From Acholeplasma sp. (lineage in GTDB: Bacteria; Bacillota_I; Bacilli_A; Acholeplasmatales; Acholeplasmataceae), in the NCBI GenBank assembly GCA_003605085.1, contig QZKD01000039.1, positions 1 through 64,000 of the forward strand: a stretch of 64,000 nt of DNA, read 5' to 3'. The translations under genes were made by a program, and so were the position numbers. Under the pieces are notes generated by a model that saw only the letters and a list, made by a program, of their open reading frames with translations, was not told the origin of the DNA and did no database searches. Every line of letters starts with the position of its first letter. The stretch's first letter is position 1. Of the stretch, positions 25,771-32,844 are shown piece by piece.

Positions 25771-26199
25771 ATGAAATTAACAAAAGAAGATATCAAAAAA
25801 ATCATTCCTCACCGCGATCCTTTTCTATTTTTAGATGAGATTATTGAACTCGAAAGTTTGAAATCCGGCATAGGGATTAAACATGTTAAAGAAGATGACT
25901 TTTTCTTTGAAGGGCATTTTCCAGAAAAGCCTGTGATGCCAGGAGTCTTAATCATTGAATCTTTAGCACAAGTAGGTGCTGTCATTTTATTATCTTCTCC
26001 TGAGTATCAAGGAAAGATTGTCTATTTTACGGGGATTTCCAATGCAAAATTCCGTAAAAGTGTTCTTCCTGGAGATACTCTAGAACTGCGTTGTGAACTG
26101 CATAAGATCAGACGTGGGTTTGGTTTTGGGCATGCAGAAGCCTATATTAAAGGTGAACTCGCTTGCGAAGCAGATATTTCATTTGCAGTGGGACAATAA
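25771..26199 (+). CDS. fabZ: 3-hydroxyacyl-[ACP] dehydratase
   Basis: A 142-residue hot-dog-fold dehydratase with IPHRDPFLFLDEI, the catalytic His in EGHFPEKPVMPG and the catalytic Glu in LIIESLAQVGA. It forms the trans-2-enoyl substrate that FabV would reduce. Three bases after fabF, and birA begins immediately at its stop. No isomerase (FabA or FabM type) for unsaturated fatty acids is visible in the window. Confidence 0.96.
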   Translation: MKLTKEDIKKIIPHRDPFLFLDEIIELESLKSGIGIKHVKEDDFFFEGHFPEKPVMPGVLIIESLAQVGAVILLSSPEYQGKIVYFTGISNAKFRKSVLPGDTLELRCELHKIRRGFGFGHAEAYIKGELACEADISFAVGQ

Positions 26200-26724
26200 A
26201 TGATTCCATATACATTGCTTGAATTTGAAGAACTGACATCCACTAACGATTTTCTAAAAGAAAATCAGACGTATTTTCCTCACTTTACATGGATCCGCGC
26301 GGATGTTCAAACCCAAGGTCGTGGTCAATATGATCGAACTTGGCAGTCGAATAAAGGAGAAAATCTCCTTTTTTCAGTCTTATTAAAACAAGTTCATGCC
26401 AATGATTCAGATGCGATGAAACGATGGATCATGGATACCATGATCGATGTATTGCAATCTTTTGGAGTTTCACCGCATTTCAAAGAACCCAATGATCTTT
26501 ATGTCAATGATCAAAAAATATGCGGGATATTAATCGAATCTATGTCAATGGAACACGTTTTTGACGTTGTCATCATAGGGATAGGACTCAACGTTAATCA
26601 GATGTTATTTCACGGTATAAATGCGACATCAATCAAGCAGCAAACAGGTTTATCATTGCATTTACGCGATTTATTCATTTTAATAGTTGAAGCGATGGCT
26701 AAAGCCTATCCAAGATATCTATGA
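26200..26724 (+). CDS. birA: Biotin-[acetyl-CoA carboxylase] ligase, catalytic domain only
   Basis: A 174-residue monofunctional biotin ligase that attaches biotin to AccB. TSTNDFLKE, the biotinyl-AMP loop TQGRGQYDRTW (canonical GRGRxGRxW, with Gln and Asp substitutions), KEPNDLYVNDQKICGI and GIGLNVNQ are present. The N-terminal DNA-binding domain of bifunctional BirA is absent, and so is the usual C-terminal small domain, making it shorter than typical class I ligases (about 230 residues). It starts at the base after the fabZ stop and overlaps bioY by four bases. Confidence 0.88.
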   Translation: MIPYTLLEFEELTSTNDFLKENQTYFPHFTWIRADVQTQGRGQYDRTWQSNKGENLLFSVLLKQVHANDSDAMKRWIMDTMIDVLQSFGVSPHFKEPNDLYVNDQKICGILIESMSMEHVFDVVIIGIGLNVNQMLFHGINATSIKQQTGLSLHLRDLFILIVEAMAKAYPRYL

Positions 26725-27251
26725 CAACCGTCAAGCATCTCATTCGTATCGGTATGTTTGCAGCCATTTTAGCGGTGTCTGTCTACCTTATCCCACCGAT
26801 ATTCATGCCTTTTATCCATGTAAGTGTGACCATTCAAACACTCATTATTTTTTTGATTGGCTATGTGCTAACACCTAAAGAAGCTTTTTTGTCTGTGATG
26901 ATTTATATCATCATAGGTGCCATTGGTTTACCTGTTTTTAGTGGTGCTCAAGGTGGAATCACCCATCTTATTGGCCCAACAGGTGGATTTATTCTATATT
27001 TCCCCGTGATGGCTTATTTTGTTTCTGTCACGAAAAAAGCTTCAAAAGGCTGGTTTTATCATTTTGTAAGTGGGTTCATCATTGGCATTTTAATGCTTTA
27101 TCTTTTTTCCAATCTGTGGCTTAGCTACTCGCTTGGTATCTCCTATTTTCAAGGCTTAATAGGGTTGGCAATTTTTATTCCATTTGATATAATGAAATGG
27201 GCATTAGCGTATTTAGTGTATCGCCGTTTTCCGGTTCACATATTCGAATAA
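26721..27251 (+). CDS. bioY: Biotin transporter S component BioY
   Basis: A 176-residue membrane protein with about six hydrophobic segments and the BioY signature GGITHLIGPTGGFILYF near residues 76-92. It captures biotin either alone or with a shared ECF energy-coupling module, which is not encoded here. Its place at the end of the acc-fab-birA operon couples biotin uptake to acetyl-CoA carboxylase production. No biotin synthesis gene is present in the window. Confidence 0.93.
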   Translation: MTTVKHLIRIGMFAAILAVSVYLIPPIFMPFIHVSVTIQTLIIFLIGYVLTPKEAFLSVMIYIIIGAIGLPVFSGAQGGITHLIGPTGGFILYFPVMAYFVSVTKKASKGWFYHFVSGFIIGILMLYLFSNLWLSYSLGISYFQGLIGLAIFIPFDIMKWALAYLVYRRFPVHIFE

Positions 27252-27270
27252 CATATAAAGGAAGATGATT

Positions 27271-28164
27271 ATGCATTCACGGACAGTAAGTTTTCTTTTG
27301 ATCATGCTTATCTATGTATTGGCACTTATCGTGGGAATTTTTGGGTTCTATTTAGTGCCAGATTGGATGTTTATCTACCGCTTTTTACTTTTAGATATCC
27401 TAGCCACGTTAGTGATTTATTTTTTCTCACTACTTTTGAAAAACGCTTCTTTGTATGATCCATATTGGAGTGTTATCCCTCCTTTATTGTTAGTTTTTGC
27501 AGCATGGTTTTATGGATCATGGTCGATTCATGTCATGTTGATGATTTTTGCTATATCTATTTGGGGTATCCGGCTTACCTATAATTGGGCAAGTCTTTGG
27601 ACAGGATTTGGTGAGATGGATTGGCGCTATATTCAAATGAAAGAAAAAGCACCTCACCTTTTTCCACTGACCAATCTTTTTGGTATTCAGTTATTTCCAA
27701 CACTTATTGTCTTTGTGCAATTAAGCCATGCACTCATGGTGATAAGCGATAATCAAGGAGCACTTATCTTTACACTAGTAGGTGCTTTTATCATTATCAT
27801 ATCTGCCATGATTCAGTTGGTTTCTGATCAACAGATGAAATCGTTTAAGAAAAATCATCAAGGCGAAAAAGTATGCATCGATGAAGGTCTATGGCGATAC
27901 TCAAGACACCCCAATTACTTTGGTGAAGTCATGGTCTGGTGGGGACTTTATCTCATTTATTTTGGATATGCAAAAGGGTTTGATATCATGATCATCGCTC
28001 CATTGATGATGACATCGCTCTTCGTATTTATCAGTATTCCTTGGATGGAAAGAAAAATATTAGCAACACGACCCGAATATAAAGCCTATCAGGCAAAAGT
28101 ATCGATGCTCATTCCATTCTTTAGAAAAAAAGAAATCGATGAATCAACCACCGAATTGGCTTGA
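27271..28164 (+). CDS. DUF1295 membrane protein (steroid 5-alpha-reductase/ICMT-like fold)
   Basis: A 297-residue membrane protein with about seven hydrophobic helices. The C-terminal block LWRYSRHPNYFGEVMVWWGL and MERKILATRPEYKAYQ are the DUF1295 hallmarks, shared with steroid 5-alpha-reductase and isoprenylcysteine methyltransferase folds, which bind a nucleotide or S-adenosylmethionine cofactor. Substrate unknown; position just behind the lipid operon suggests a lipid-related task, by inference only. The start at 27271 follows AAAGGAAG by six bases; an ATG six bases earlier is too close to the site. Confidence 0.85.
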   Translation: MHSRTVSFLLIMLIYVLALIVGIFGFYLVPDWMFIYRFLLLDILATLVIYFFSLLLKNASLYDPYWSVIPPLLLVFAAWFYGSWSIHVMLMIFAISIWGIRLTYNWASLWTGFGEMDWRYIQMKEKAPHLFPLTNLFGIQLFPTLIVFVQLSHALMVISDNQGALIFTLVGAFIIIISAMIQLVSDQQMKSFKKNHQGEKVCIDEGLWRYSRHPNYFGEVMVWWGLYLIYFGYAKGFDIMIIAPLMMTSLFVFISIPWMERKILATRPEYKAYQAKVSMLIPFFRKKEIDESTTELA

Positions 28165-28188
28165 CAAATGGATGATTCGTGCTATCAT
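28161..28188 (+). promoter_or_regulatory. Promoter of the fluoride-riboswitch transcript
   Basis: TTGACA and TATCAT with a 16-bp spacer; the -35 overlaps the stop codon of the preceding gene. Transcription would start a few bases before the aptamer. Confidence 0.75.
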
Positions 28189-28191
28189 ACT

Positions 28192-28280
28192 TACAGGGAA
28201 TGAATGTCTCCCATCGTTAATTTACGAAAACCGCGAAAGCTAATGACTTCTACAACACCTTGTTGTGGAGTCTTTTTTTT
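28192..28280 (+). promoter_or_regulatory. Fluoride riboswitch (crcB motif) with terminator expression platform
   Basis: The aptamer signatures are the first hairpin GGGAATGAATGTCTCCC (28196-28212), the internal ACCGC (28230-28234), and the 3' pseudoknot strand GCTAATGACTTCTAC (28239-28253). The 3' part of the aptamer (GACTTCTACAACA) also forms the left arm of a terminator whose right arm is TGTTGTGGAGTC (28261-28272), followed by eight T residues. Fluoride binding would sequester the left arm and allow read-through into the antiporter gene. The competing overlap is the classic ON-switch design. Confidence 0.85.
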
Positions 28281-28292
28281 AGGAGAAAAAAC

Positions 28293-29474
28293 ATGCTATT
28301 ATCTGTTGCACTTATTGTTTTAATGGCTTTACTTTTAGGAAAAATACTAAAAACAATACATATTCCTCCCATTTTAGGCATGCTCTTGACGGGTATTCTT
28401 TTAGGTCCTTTTGTTTTTGATCTTATCGATGATCGCATTTTATCGCTATCGAGTGAACTTAGACAAATGGCACTGATCGTCATTCTTTTAAGAGCTGGTT
28501 TAGCCCTAAAACTTGAAGATTTAAAAAAGATTGGTCGACCTGCTTTACTCATGAGCTTTATCCCTGCGACATTTGAACTTATTGGAGTTCTCATCTTAGG
28601 ACCTCTTTTACTCGGTCTTAGTTTTCTTGAAGCTGCCATCTTAGGAAGTATATTAGCTGCAGTATCACCCGCAGTGGTCGTACCTCGAATGCTTCATCTC
28701 ATGCAAAGTGGATATGGAAAGAAGAAACATATCCCAGAGCTCATTCTTTCAGGAGCTTCACTGGATGACATTTACGTCATTATCTTATTTTCAAGCTTTC
28801 TTCAATCCTACCTAACAGGTTCTATCTCCTTTAACCTCTTTTATCAACTCCCTTTATCGATTCTTTTCGGTGTAGGTCTTGGATTGTTGATCGGATTACT
28901 TTCAGTTGTCTTTTTTAAACGATTTCACATGCGTGATACGATGAAAGTATTGATTCTATTTTCATTAAGTTTCCTACTTATCACACTTGAAGTTACCCTT
29001 AAACCATGGCTTTCTATCAGTGGTTTACTCTCCGTTATGGTTTTAGGTGGGATGATTCATCATATGTATCCAGAATTAGCAAAAAGACTTGTGGGGAAGT
29101 TTGAGAAAATATGGGTGATTGCTGAAATTATGCTCTTTGTTTTAGTCGGTGCTGCAGTCAATATCACGGTGGTTTCTGATCTTGGTATTCAAGCGATTTT
29201 TCTTGTTTTTGGTGCTTTAGTTTTTCGAACGATAGGAGTTTTTGTAGCACTATTAAAAACAGATCTTATCATGAAAGAGCGTCTTTTCGTTATGATAGCC
29301 TACCTACCTAAAGCAACCGTTCAAGCTGCAATTGGGGCGATTCCACTTGCGAGTGGTATTCCATCAGGAGATCTCATGCTTTCAGTAGCGGTTCTAGCAA
29401 TCATCATCACAGCACCTTTAGGTGCTATAGGGATTGATCTCACCTATTCAAGGTTGCTTCCTCAGGAAAATTGA
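28293..29474 (+). CDS. Cation/proton antiporter family protein, fluoride-responsive
   Basis: A 393-residue membrane protein with about twelve hydrophobic helices of the CPA-type Na+/H+ exchanger superfamily. IPPILGMLLTGILLGPF near residue 22 and ILAAVSPAVVVPRML near residue 125 match conserved exchanger segments, and LPKATVQAAIGAIPLA near the C-terminus is also typical. The fluoride riboswitch directly upstream predicts a role in fluoride tolerance, possibly linked ion export; such antiporters are known members of fluoride regulons. No CrcB/Fluc or CLC-F gene lies beside it. The start follows AGGAG by seven bases; the upstream in-frame codons are inside the terminator. Confidence 0.9.
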   Translation: MLLSVALIVLMALLLGKILKTIHIPPILGMLLTGILLGPFVFDLIDDRILSLSSELRQMALIVILLRAGLALKLEDLKKIGRPALLMSFIPATFELIGVLILGPLLLGLSFLEAAILGSILAAVSPAVVVPRMLHLMQSGYGKKKHIPELILSGASLDDIYVIILFSSFLQSYLTGSISFNLFYQLPLSILFGVGLGLLIGLLSVVFFKRFHMRDTMKVLILFSLSFLLITLEVTLKPWLSISGLLSVMVLGGMIHHMYPELAKRLVGKFEKIWVIAEIMLFVLVGAAVNITVVSDLGIQAIFLVFGALVFRTIGVFVALLKTDLIMKERLFVMIAYLPKATVQAAIGAIPLASGIPSGDLMLSVAVLAIIITAPLGAIGIDLTYSRLLPQEN

Positions 29475-29512
29475 GTCATTTTTAAGTAAAAAAGAGTACA
29501 ATAGTAAGAGAG

Positions 29513-29550
29513 TATCACTTTTCTGTACCGATTTAGTACAATTAGTGATA
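29513..29550. promoter_or_regulatory. 38-bp imperfect palindrome upstream of the K+ uptake operon
   Basis: Outer arms TATCACT/AGTGATA and inner arms TGTAC/GTACA share one dyad centre in the untranslated region before the RCK genes. It could be an operator or an mRNA hairpin. The whole intergenic region is only 117 bp, too short for a complete c-di-AMP (ydaO) riboswitch. Confidence 0.5.
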
Positions 29551-29591
29551 AAATATTAAGGGTTTATAAAGAAATAAGAGGAGATCAAACT

Positions 29592-30008
29592 ATGAAGCGA
29601 AACAAATTCATCGTCATCGGTTGTGGCAGATTAGGGGCAAATATTGCGACCAAAATGTCAGAAATGGGCGAAGATGTCATCATCATCGATTCCACCGAAG
29701 ATTCCTTTAGAAAACTCCAGGATTCTTTTACGGGTTACGAAACCGTAGGTGATGCGACGGACTTAGCAGTCTTGGAAAATGCCTACATCAAATATGCGAA
29801 CACCGTAGTTCTTACCACAGATAGCGATAATACCAATATTTATCTAGCACATATTTGCTATTATGTTTATAATGTTCCAAAGATCTTTGTTCGTCTTTCG
29901 GATACGGATAAAGGACGTCTACTTGAAGGAACATATATTAAAGCTATTTATCCATTTAAACTCTCCTTAGGAGAATTTATGGATCAATATGAAGAGGGGG
30001 ATGTCTAA
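29592..30008 (+). CDS. RCK-N (TrkA-N) regulatory subunit of K+ transporter, N-domain only
   Basis: A 138-residue protein consisting of one RCK N-terminal Rossmann domain: GCGRLGANIATKM as the nucleotide loop, followed by the acidic strand end IIIDSTED and GDATDLAVLENA. It lacks the RCK-C domain that closes KtrA/TrkA proteins. AGAGGAG precedes the start. Its stop overlaps the start of the next gene by one base, and that gene encodes a second RCK protein. The two probably form a mixed ring on the membrane subunit encoded downstream. Confidence 0.88.
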   Translation: MKRNKFIVIGCGRLGANIATKMSEMGEDVIIIDSTEDSFRKLQDSFTGYETVGDATDLAVLENAYIKYANTVVLTTDSDNTNIYLAHICYYVYNVPKIFVRLSDTDKGRLLEGTYIKAIYPFKLSLGEFMDQYEEGDV

Positions 30009-30670
30009 TGAGAGTCGTCATTACAGGCGGAAAACATGAAGCCGATTACATCGTCCAACGATTAAAAGAAGAACATCATCAGCTTATTGTGATCAATAAT
30101 GATCGTCAATTTGCTGAATATATTAGTACCAACAATGATATCCAAGTATTCCCTGGCGATCCTACAAAGTCTTATACTCTGTCGGATGCTGAATGTGAAT
30201 ATGCCGATGTCCTTTTAGCGTTATCGGATAGTGACACGGATAACTATATTACGTGTGTCACTGCGAAAAAATTATTTAACATCCGCAAAACTGTTGCAAA
30301 GGTAAGAAACCCCAAAAATGTGGATTTATTCAAAAAACTTGGTGTAGATTCTGTCATTTCTTCAACCTATCTTATGGCACAAAGCATTCTTAATGAATCT
30401 TCCGTAGAAAATATCATTAAAACACTTTCTATTGAGGATGAAAAGATTGTCATGATCGAAATCGGTGTTGAAGATGATTACGCGATTGAAAATCAACGTA
30501 TCATGGATGTTACTTTCCCAAGAAATATCAATATTAGCTGTATTTTTAGAGATCCTCATGTCATTATTCCTAAAGGGGATACACGAATAAAAGCAAACGA
30601 TAAGCTCATCATTATCACAACACCTTCTGAAAAAGAAGAAATCATTGACTTCATTCAAAAGAAACGATAA
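30008..30670 (+). CDS. RCK (TrkA-N plus TrkA-C) regulatory subunit with degenerate nucleotide loop
   Basis: A 220-residue RCK protein: N-terminal Rossmann-like domain up to about residue 135 and an RCK-C domain from about 140 to the end (IPKGDTRIKANDKLIIIT). The glycine-rich loop is degraded to ITGGKHEADYI and lacks the usual GxGxxG spacing, while the upstream partner keeps an intact loop. RCK-C domains commonly bind c-di-AMP in low-GC bacteria. Division of labour between the partners, one binding NAD(H)/ATP and one carrying the C-domain, is an inference. It is followed after three bases by the channel subunit gene. Confidence 0.87.
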   Translation: MRVVITGGKHEADYIVQRLKEEHHQLIVINNDRQFAEYISTNNDIQVFPGDPTKSYTLSDAECEYADVLLALSDSDTDNYITCVTAKKLFNIRKTVAKVRNPKNVDLFKKLGVDSVISSTYLMAQSILNESSVENIIKTLSIEDEKIVMIEIGVEDDYAIENQRIMDVTFPRNINISCIFRDPHVIIPKGDTRIKANDKLIIITTPSEKEEIIDFIQKKR

Positions 30671-30673
30671 ATT

Positions 30674-32161
30674 ATGGACAAAAAATCACTCCGTGGCTAT
30701 CCGTTAATCGTTAGCTACCTAGGCTTATTTTCCATCTTAATCGGGATGATAATCATTTTTCCACTGATCATGGTGGCTTTTTATCATAATGAAGTGAACC
30801 AGATCAGATATTTTCTACCTCCAGGACTTATATTGATTCTTTTTGGGTATATCTCTAAATTTCTTTTTAGAGGGTATGAAAAAGAACGGCTTGAACGACA
30901 CCAAGATGCCATTTTAGTGGTTTTACTTTGGATTTTCGCCATTTTTGCTTCGGCAGTTCCATTTATTTTAACTGGAGATTATAATTTAGCACAAGCAGTT
31001 TTTGAAACCTCGTCGGGGTATTCAACCACAGGACTTACTGTCGTCGATGTGACACAAACATCACACGTATTTCTCTTTTATCGCAGTGTCTTACAGTTTG
31101 TCGGTGGTGCTGGATTAGTGTTAGTATTGACAGCAACCATCTCTGATAAATTCGGAATGCGTATGTATAATGCAGAAGGACATCCCGATAAACTCATGCC
31201 TAATCTGATTCGTTCTGGACGATATATTTTAGCTATATATCTTGGGTATGTTTTCCTTGGAACGATACTTTATATCATTTTCGGAATGACACCATTTGAT
31301 GCGATTAATCATTCTATATGTGCGGTAGCTACCGGAGGATTTTCCACCAAAGCAGCAAGCATAGGCTATTATCAGAGTGTGCCAATCGAACTTGTGACTA
31401 TATTCTTAATGATTGCAGGTGGAACCAACTTCTTTGTTCATCTACTGATCATCACCGGGAAATGGAAGAGTGCACTCAAGCATATAGAAACAAAATCCTT
31501 CTTTATTATCGCGTTTATTGGTGTTGTCATTTCGACATTATCGATTATTGGGTATTCCAATGAAACTTTTGGTCAATCCCTTCGTATCGGAGCATTCCAT
31601 TTTATTTCCGCACTCACGGGAACTGGTTACCAAATTATCCCCTCGTTTACGGCACTTCCTGCAGTCTTCTTTGGTCTCATTATCATCGGTATGATTATGG
31701 GAGCAGGTATCGGTTCGACTTGTGGTGGTTTGAAACAATATCGTGTGGGTCTTGGAATCAAGTCGATTTACTGGAGTTTTGCTGATAAGATTACTCACAA
31801 AAATGTCATAAAAAAGCATTTCATTAACCGACTAGGTAATAAAATGATTGTTACGGTAAGTGATATCGCTGAAAACTTCTCATTTATTCTCGTTTACCTC
31901 GTCTTTTTAATGGCTGGAACTGTGATCTTCAGTGTATATACAGGACAGTCAATGCAATTTGCTTTATTTGAGTTTGCATCTGCTTTAGGAACCGTCGGTT
32001 TAAGTGTGGGGATTACAGGATATAATGCACACCCCGTGATTCTTTGGACATCATCCATTGGTATGTTCTTAGGTCGTCTTGAATTTTATGTCTTCTTCAT
32101 AGCAATCGCTAAAATTATCATCGATACAAAGCGTCATATCAAACATTCAAAAGAACATTAA
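30674..32161 (+). CDS. TrkH/KtrB family K+ transporter membrane subunit
   Basis: A 495-residue membrane protein with the four pore-loop repeats of the SKT superfamily: TSSGYSTTGLT, AVATGGFSTKAA, ALTGTGYQIIP and ASALGTVGLSVG, each following a first helix. The third contains an extended loop with Gly-rich helix IGMIMGAGIGSTCGGLKQ as in TrkH/KtrB gating regions. Together with the two upstream RCK proteins it forms a K+ (or Na+/K+) uptake system. A terminator follows immediately. Confidence 0.94.
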   Translation: MDKKSLRGYPLIVSYLGLFSILIGMIIIFPLIMVAFYHNEVNQIRYFLPPGLILILFGYISKFLFRGYEKERLERHQDAILVVLLWIFAIFASAVPFILTGDYNLAQAVFETSSGYSTTGLTVVDVTQTSHVFLFYRSVLQFVGGAGLVLVLTATISDKFGMRMYNAEGHPDKLMPNLIRSGRYILAIYLGYVFLGTILYIIFGMTPFDAINHSICAVATGGFSTKAASIGYYQSVPIELVTIFLMIAGGTNFFVHLLIITGKWKSALKHIETKSFFIIAFIGVVISTLSIIGYSNETFGQSLRIGAFHFISALTGTGYQIIPSFTALPAVFFGLIIIGMIMGAGIGSTCGGLKQYRVGLGIKSIYWSFADKITHKNVIKKHFINRLGNKMIVTVSDIAENFSFILVYLVFLMAGTVIFSVYTGQSMQFALFEFASALGTVGLSVGITGYNAHPVILWTSSIGMFLGRLEFYVFFIAIAKIIIDTKRHIKHSKEH

Positions 32162-32186
32162 GCACCGAGGAATCGGTGTTTTTTTT
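32161..32186 (+). terminator. Terminator of the K+ uptake operon
   Basis: CACCGA/TCGGTG stem with GGAA tetraloop and eight T residues. Confidence 0.85.
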
Positions 32187-32268
32187 CACATTCAATTCGC
32201 TTAAAACATGCTAAAATAAGGGTAATCATGCAACTTATCGGACTTGCTTGCATGTCATCTTAAATCCC

Positions 32269-32297
32269 TTGTGGACTGAATTTGGTTGTACTATACT
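32269..32297 (+). promoter_or_regulatory. Promoter of the LytTR gene
   Basis: TTGTGG and TATACT with 17-bp spacing, 19 bp before the start codon. Confidence 0.6.
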
Positions 32298-32316
32298 GAT
32301 GATAGGAGGAACTCAG

Positions 32317-32841
32317 ATGTTAAAAATCATTTGGAATCGTGAGGACTTTGAGAAAATTAGCGACAAGATCCTAAGCGAATTCAACATCCAGGTTACTGAT
32401 GATCCAAATGAAGTGCCCGAACATAAAGTCGGTTTGCTGTTGGATAGTGATAATGTTGCTATCATTGAAAAACTCATCAAAAAATTGATGATGGAAAAGC
32501 AAACGATGATTTTCCCCACACAAAGTGGTTATCTGCAGATCAACGTTCAAGAGATTAATTATCTTGAAGCATTCGGTGATGATATCTTTATGCATGTTGA
32601 ACATGATCAAAGTCAGCAGATTAAGCAACCTCTTTATCAACTTGAAGGGATGCTTAAACCCTATCACTTCATCCGTATTGGGAAATCATTTATCGTCAAT
32701 GCAAGTAAAATCAGATACATTCGCACAGCATTTAATGCGAAGCTTGATCTCGAATTACTTGATGGCACACATCTAGAGGTTTCGCGTTCCTTCGTAAAAG
32801 ACTTTAAGAATGCGATTGGCATTCAAAAAAAGGAGGATTAG
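32317..32841 (+). CDS. LytTR-family DNA-binding regulator without receiver domain
   Basis: A 174-residue protein. The C-terminal 100 residues form a LytTR DNA-binding domain: INYLEAFGDDIFMHV, then FIRIGKSFIVNASKIRYIR and LLDGTHLEVSRSFVKDFK. The N-terminal 70 residues are not a receiver domain and match nothing I recognise. It starts six bases after AGGAGGA. Three bases after its stop begins the membrane beta-propeller gene. Such receiver-less LytTR regulators are often paired with a membrane protein that restrains them, so the neighbour is the obvious candidate partner. Confidence 0.88.
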   Translation: MLKIIWNREDFEKISDKILSEFNIQVTDDPNEVPEHKVGLLLDSDNVAIIEKLIKKLMMEKQTMIFPTQSGYLQINVQEINYLEAFGDDIFMHVEHDQSQQIKQPLYQLEGMLKPYHFIRIGKSFIVNASKIRYIRTAFNAKLDLELLDGTHLEVSRSFVKDFKNAIGIQKKED

Positions 32842-32844
32842 TCT

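Noticed and set aside
28250-28639. 129-codon minus-strand frame opposite the antiporter gene
   Set aside because: It runs antisense through the riboswitch terminator and a clear transporter gene, with no similarity or ribosome binding site of note.
29475-29591. c-di-AMP (ydaO) riboswitch before the K+ uptake genes
   Set aside because: The interval is too short and lacks the conserved ydaO blocks; only the 38-bp dyad is present.
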